A DNA stretch of 64,000 nt from Coriaria nepalensis. Taxonomy: Eukaryota > Streptophyta > Magnoliopsida > Cucurbitales > Coriariaceae. The notes under the pieces are model-generated. The model worked only from the letters and a program-made list of their open reading frames with translations. It had not been told where the DNA came from and did not search any database. Below, one piece after another: positions 60,800 to 64,000 of this stretch. The stretch spans positions 8,191,501 to 8,255,500 of the forward strand of contig CP114493.1 in NCBI GenBank assembly GCA_027186245.1. Direction: 5' to 3'. Position 1 is the first letter of the stretch. Every line of letters begins with the position of its first letter. Position numbers and translations under genes: made by a program.

Positions 60800-61988
60800 C
60801 AAGCCGAAACCATAAAAAAATCAGAATTGGAGTTAACCTATGTGAAGGAGTCCGATATACTTGGCTTAGAGAATAAGAGATAAGATTTTGGATCTCCCAC
60901 CAAATAATATATTGGGAGAGGGGGGAAAGGGAACGACCGAGAGAAATTATCAATAATATTACTCAGCTTAAGTTAATTTTAATTTTAATTACTCAGCAAT
61001 AATCTCATTATCAACAAATTGAAGATATCTTCTAGAAGACGGAGGAGAGAGAGAGAGAGAGTGAGATAAGTAGGGGACGTTGGAAATTGAGACGGAGAAA
61101 CTGAGGAAATAAAACGTGGAGAAATATGAAAGTATTCCAGGAATTGAGGGAGATCGTGGTGTGTCGTGACTCAAGGCATTTGATGTTCTTATAGTTTAGT
61201 TTTTAAGGAGAAAAAATCTCTTTTTGTATGATCAGATCGAAGTCAGCTGGTCAACAATTTCACCTTGATGAGCCTTTTTTTTTTTCCTTCTCTCTTTTTC
61301 TTGGGCAAGTGCCCACTTAAGAAAGAAAAAAAAAAAGAGTGGAAGCACTAAATATGGATTTAAGAAGTTGATAATCGGATAGGATGATTAATTAATAATT
61401 TATTAGGGTGGGGTCTGGTTTTGTAGAATGAAAAATAATCAGGTCACATGACATGAGAATGAGAGTAGTTAATTACATAACATGGGCTTGTGGGTGCAAC
61501 ACTGACACAAGGAGGAGGTCCCGCTTTCTTTCGCCTTGAGAAAATCTTTGTATGTGATGTGGACCCACCACCATGACAAAAAAACTGGGACCCACTAGTA
61601 ATTCTAATAATATTAGTAACTTTTCATCCATCAATTTGTATTCTCATGGACATGAACTCGTGCCATGCATGCATGCATGCTATAAAGGCTATTCAAATTT
61701 ACACACATATACATACATATACATATAAGCACATAGGTTTTGCAAAACATACAATTGACACTATTTAATTAATAAAATGAAGCATAAGCCCATGCCTTAT
61801 CCCATGCAATTGTCTGCTTGAACCCCGGCAAACAGCATTCTCCAAGCCTTGTGTTTCATGGCTCCCTTATCTCCCTGTCCATAACTTCTGTCCAAAAAAT
61901 AATTATCTTTTTCTTTTCTTTGTTTTTTCAAATATTTATTTTCAATCTTGTTAGACAGTCACAGTGTGCAAGACTGTGGCTATCTCTC
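60800..61988. other. Intergenic and upstream region of PRE-like gene
   Basis: GA microsatellite at 61045-61062 and AT-rich DNA. The right part is the promoter region of the HLH gene. No coding region found. Confidence 0.45.
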
Positions 61989-61996
61989 TATATAAG
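61989..61996 (+). promoter_or_regulatory. Probable TATA box of PRE-like gene
   Basis: TATATAAG follows CT-rich sequence about 200 bases before the ATG, consistent with a leader of about 170 bases. Confidence 0.55.
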
Positions 61997-62189
61997 TCTC
62001 TGCCTCCCAACCCATCTATCTCCCATCCAAGATACCTCAAGTTTTCTTTATTTAGGTTTTTTTCTTCTCCCTGACGTCCAATATAATATCAAACGCAGAC
62101 TCTATACCAGGCTTAGACTTTAGTTTAATAACTTGCTGACAAGCTCAGATATACAGATCATATATAGAGTACTTAAGAAGGTGGAAAGC

Positions 62190-62620
62190 ATGTCGAGCAG
62201 AAGATCGTCTCGATCAAGCCGGCAGCAGTCAGGTGTTTCTAGCAACAGCAATAATCATATCTCTGATGATCAGATCACTGATCTTGTTTCTAAGTTACAG
62301 CGTCTTATTCCTGAGATTCGCCATAGGCGTTCCGATAAGGTGATCATTTATGTTACATCTCTCACATTTAACTGACGTTTAGTAAGACTAAAAAAAGATT
62401 AAAGTATTATAGTCTTTATTTTGCAACACGAAAAATGAATGCTTATGCTGATAATATAATGGTGCAGGTATCATCATCAAGGGTATTGCAGGAGACATGC
62501 AACTACATAAGGAACTTGCACAGAGAGGTGGATGATCTAAGCGAGCGTTTATCAGAGCTTCTGGCCACAACTGATTCTAACAGTGCTCAAGCAGACATTA
62601 TCAGGAGCTTATTCATGTAA
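62190..62620 (+). CDS. PRE-type atypical (non-DNA-binding) HLH protein
   Basis: Two exons, 62190-62339 and 62468-62620, encode about 100 residues; family members are about 90-105. It begins [15 protein letters not shown]. The HLH follows: [20 protein letters not shown] then [39 protein letters not shown], ending DIIRSLFM. The basic residues needed to contact an E-box are absent, as in PRE1-PRE6 (paclobutrazol resistance) proteins. These sequester inhibitory HLH partners such as IBH1 and so promote cell elongation downstream of gibberellin, brassinosteroid and auxin. The intron position after RRSDK is the family's. Confidence 0.94.
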
Positions 62621-64000
62621 AACTACTTTTTAATTGCAATTCATCCTTATAATGTAATATCTAGTACTAGTACTAGTACTACAACGTACGTCTATGATGC
62701 TCTTCTTCTCTCTTTAGTCACTTAGTTTTATATTTAATAATCCAGTACTCATCTCATCTACCTAGCTAGCTTATGATTTAGGGTTTGTACTTATGTTATC
62801 TGTTCCAACACAAGAGGATCATTATTATATATATGTTATATCCCTTTGCTGGAAGCCCCCACTATAGTTTATGTAGTGTTTAACTAGCTCGTATATATAT
62901 TAAAAGAAGAACGTGTATTGAGTTCAATTCAGGCTCCTCTGTGACGCGTATACATCATTATAGTGTATATATAAAGTTGTATTCAAGCTCTTCTGTGGAC
63001 ATCACGTGGTAAATCTATAGACATTGACATGAAACTATGCCACATGGCAAGTTATTAATTGTTAAAATATTAAACATAAATATATATTAATTGATGATCA
63101 ATTGGTCATAGTAACTGTCGGTTCATTGACATATTATTAACTTATATGAAGTACTACAATTCTTTTTCTTTTTCCTTCTTTTTTCTTTTAAATTGTTAAG
63201 TAATGTAGAGTTGTAAAGTTGTAAGTTAATATCACTAACAACAAGATCGAAACAAGGGGAGTGCCTGGTCTCCAGTTGGGTTTTATGATAACACTTTTAT
63301 CACATCCTCCTCCCTCACTGATGGAGATCTTGTTGAAAGACTTTCATGGTGTTGAAGTTTCGGGCGTTAATGGTGATTCTAGGTTTTCTAGCGTAGAGAT
63401 GGGTTTGGTTCCGGATGGTATTGATTGAGTTTGCGTATGCTTTCATGCGACTGCTGTCTTTCTTTCGTTTGGTTTTTTCTGGGTTTAGTTGCTTAGGTTT
63501 GTGTCTTTGGTTGGGCTTTCGAAGATATATCGAAGGAATAATTGAACAAAATAACATGTCCATGGCAGGAAGAAATGTCTATATGAAAGAAAGACATGTA
63601 TGGACTTGAAAGACTTTGTCCTCCAGCCCATGATTCTTAAAAGTAGTCCAGAAAGATAAAAGGCCCAATTGCAAGAGTCTTCGTCTACACAGCAACTGAG
63701 TGTACCTGCAAATTCAACTGTTTGAGATGCAATTAGGAAAGTTGTCAAGCAGTTGTAATTGATTTCTTCTTTAAATGACGAATATAAGCTGAGGAGGTCA
63801 TGGAATGACATTGGTAGTGATTAATCGTGAATCTTTTCTCTCTATGTTTTGGAGTTCCTCAGACTTGACTCGAAAGAGGTTGTATCCTATATTTTACCAT
63901 TTAACACTTCAATTTTAGCATCATACAAATTTGAAAAGTGAGACATTTATTTTTGTAATATGTATCATGAAAGACTCATAATATATGGCCAATAATATTT
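62621..64000. other. 3' region of PRE-like gene and intergenic
   Basis: Holds the trailer of the HLH gene, with short CTAGTA repeats at about 62660-62680. A GC-richer segment at 63260-63560 follows, in which I recognise no protein or RNA. The rest is AT-rich. Confidence 0.45.

Noticed and set aside
63315..63563. GC-richer segment with frames on both strands
   Set aside because: I could not match either strand to a known protein, RNA or transposon; listed only as unexplained.

Overview
The window is nuclear DNA from a flowering plant, most likely a eudicot. It is AT-rich with GT/AG introns, and it carries plant-specific families (TCP, PRE-type HLH, NPH3, HVA22, DYW-type PPR, DUF1666). Retrotransposon debris, microsatellites and foldback or MITE-like repeats lie between the genes. 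I could not name the species. No tRNA, rRNA, CRISPR or prokaryotic operon structure was seen.

Layout. 1-4.7 kb: three RNase T2-like loci; two have intact exons and one is a relic. 5.1-5.6 kb: the broken 3' end of a DYW-type PPR gene. 7.3-10.5 kb: RINGv (MARCH-like) membrane E3 ligase, plus strand. 12.6-15.8 kb: DUF1666 protein, plus. 16.8-18.5 kb: chloroplast-type CPBP (CAAX/Rce1-like) membrane protease, minus. 19.3-22.2 kb: an intact sphingoid-base C4-hydroxylase gene (minus) with a decayed tandem copy downstream. 22.5-23.4 kb: element with long terminal inverted repeats. 23.8-24.6 kb: ORC6 pseudogene lacking its middle exons. 25.1-28.0 kb: HGH1, minus. 28.8-31.1 kb: BTB/NPH3 protein, plus. 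35.7-36.8 kb: class I TCP factor. 38.3-39.2 kb: HVA22 protein. 40.8-44.5 kb: APUM24/Puf-A protein with 17 exons. 45.1-46.8 kb: YqaJ-type exonuclease relic. 48.6-49.9 kb: F-box/kelch protein, minus, with an intron in its 5' leader. 50.8-62 kb: gene-poor, with Ty3/gypsy and LINE remnants and a foldback repeat. 62.2-62.6 kb: PRE-type atypical HLH gene.

The genes are mostly unrelated housekeeping or regulatory loci, as is usual for a plant gene island. The two tandem families (RNase T2-like and C4-hydroxylase) show local duplication followed by decay. The most notable biology is the RNase T2-like cluster. All three copies have lost the second active-site histidine of CAS II (His to Tyr). One copy has an intact secreted-protein reading frame in which every canonical catalytic position is replaced, so it is probably a pseudoenzyme. 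Exon coordinates were derived by hand from splice sites, reading phase and family similarity; no computation or database search was run.
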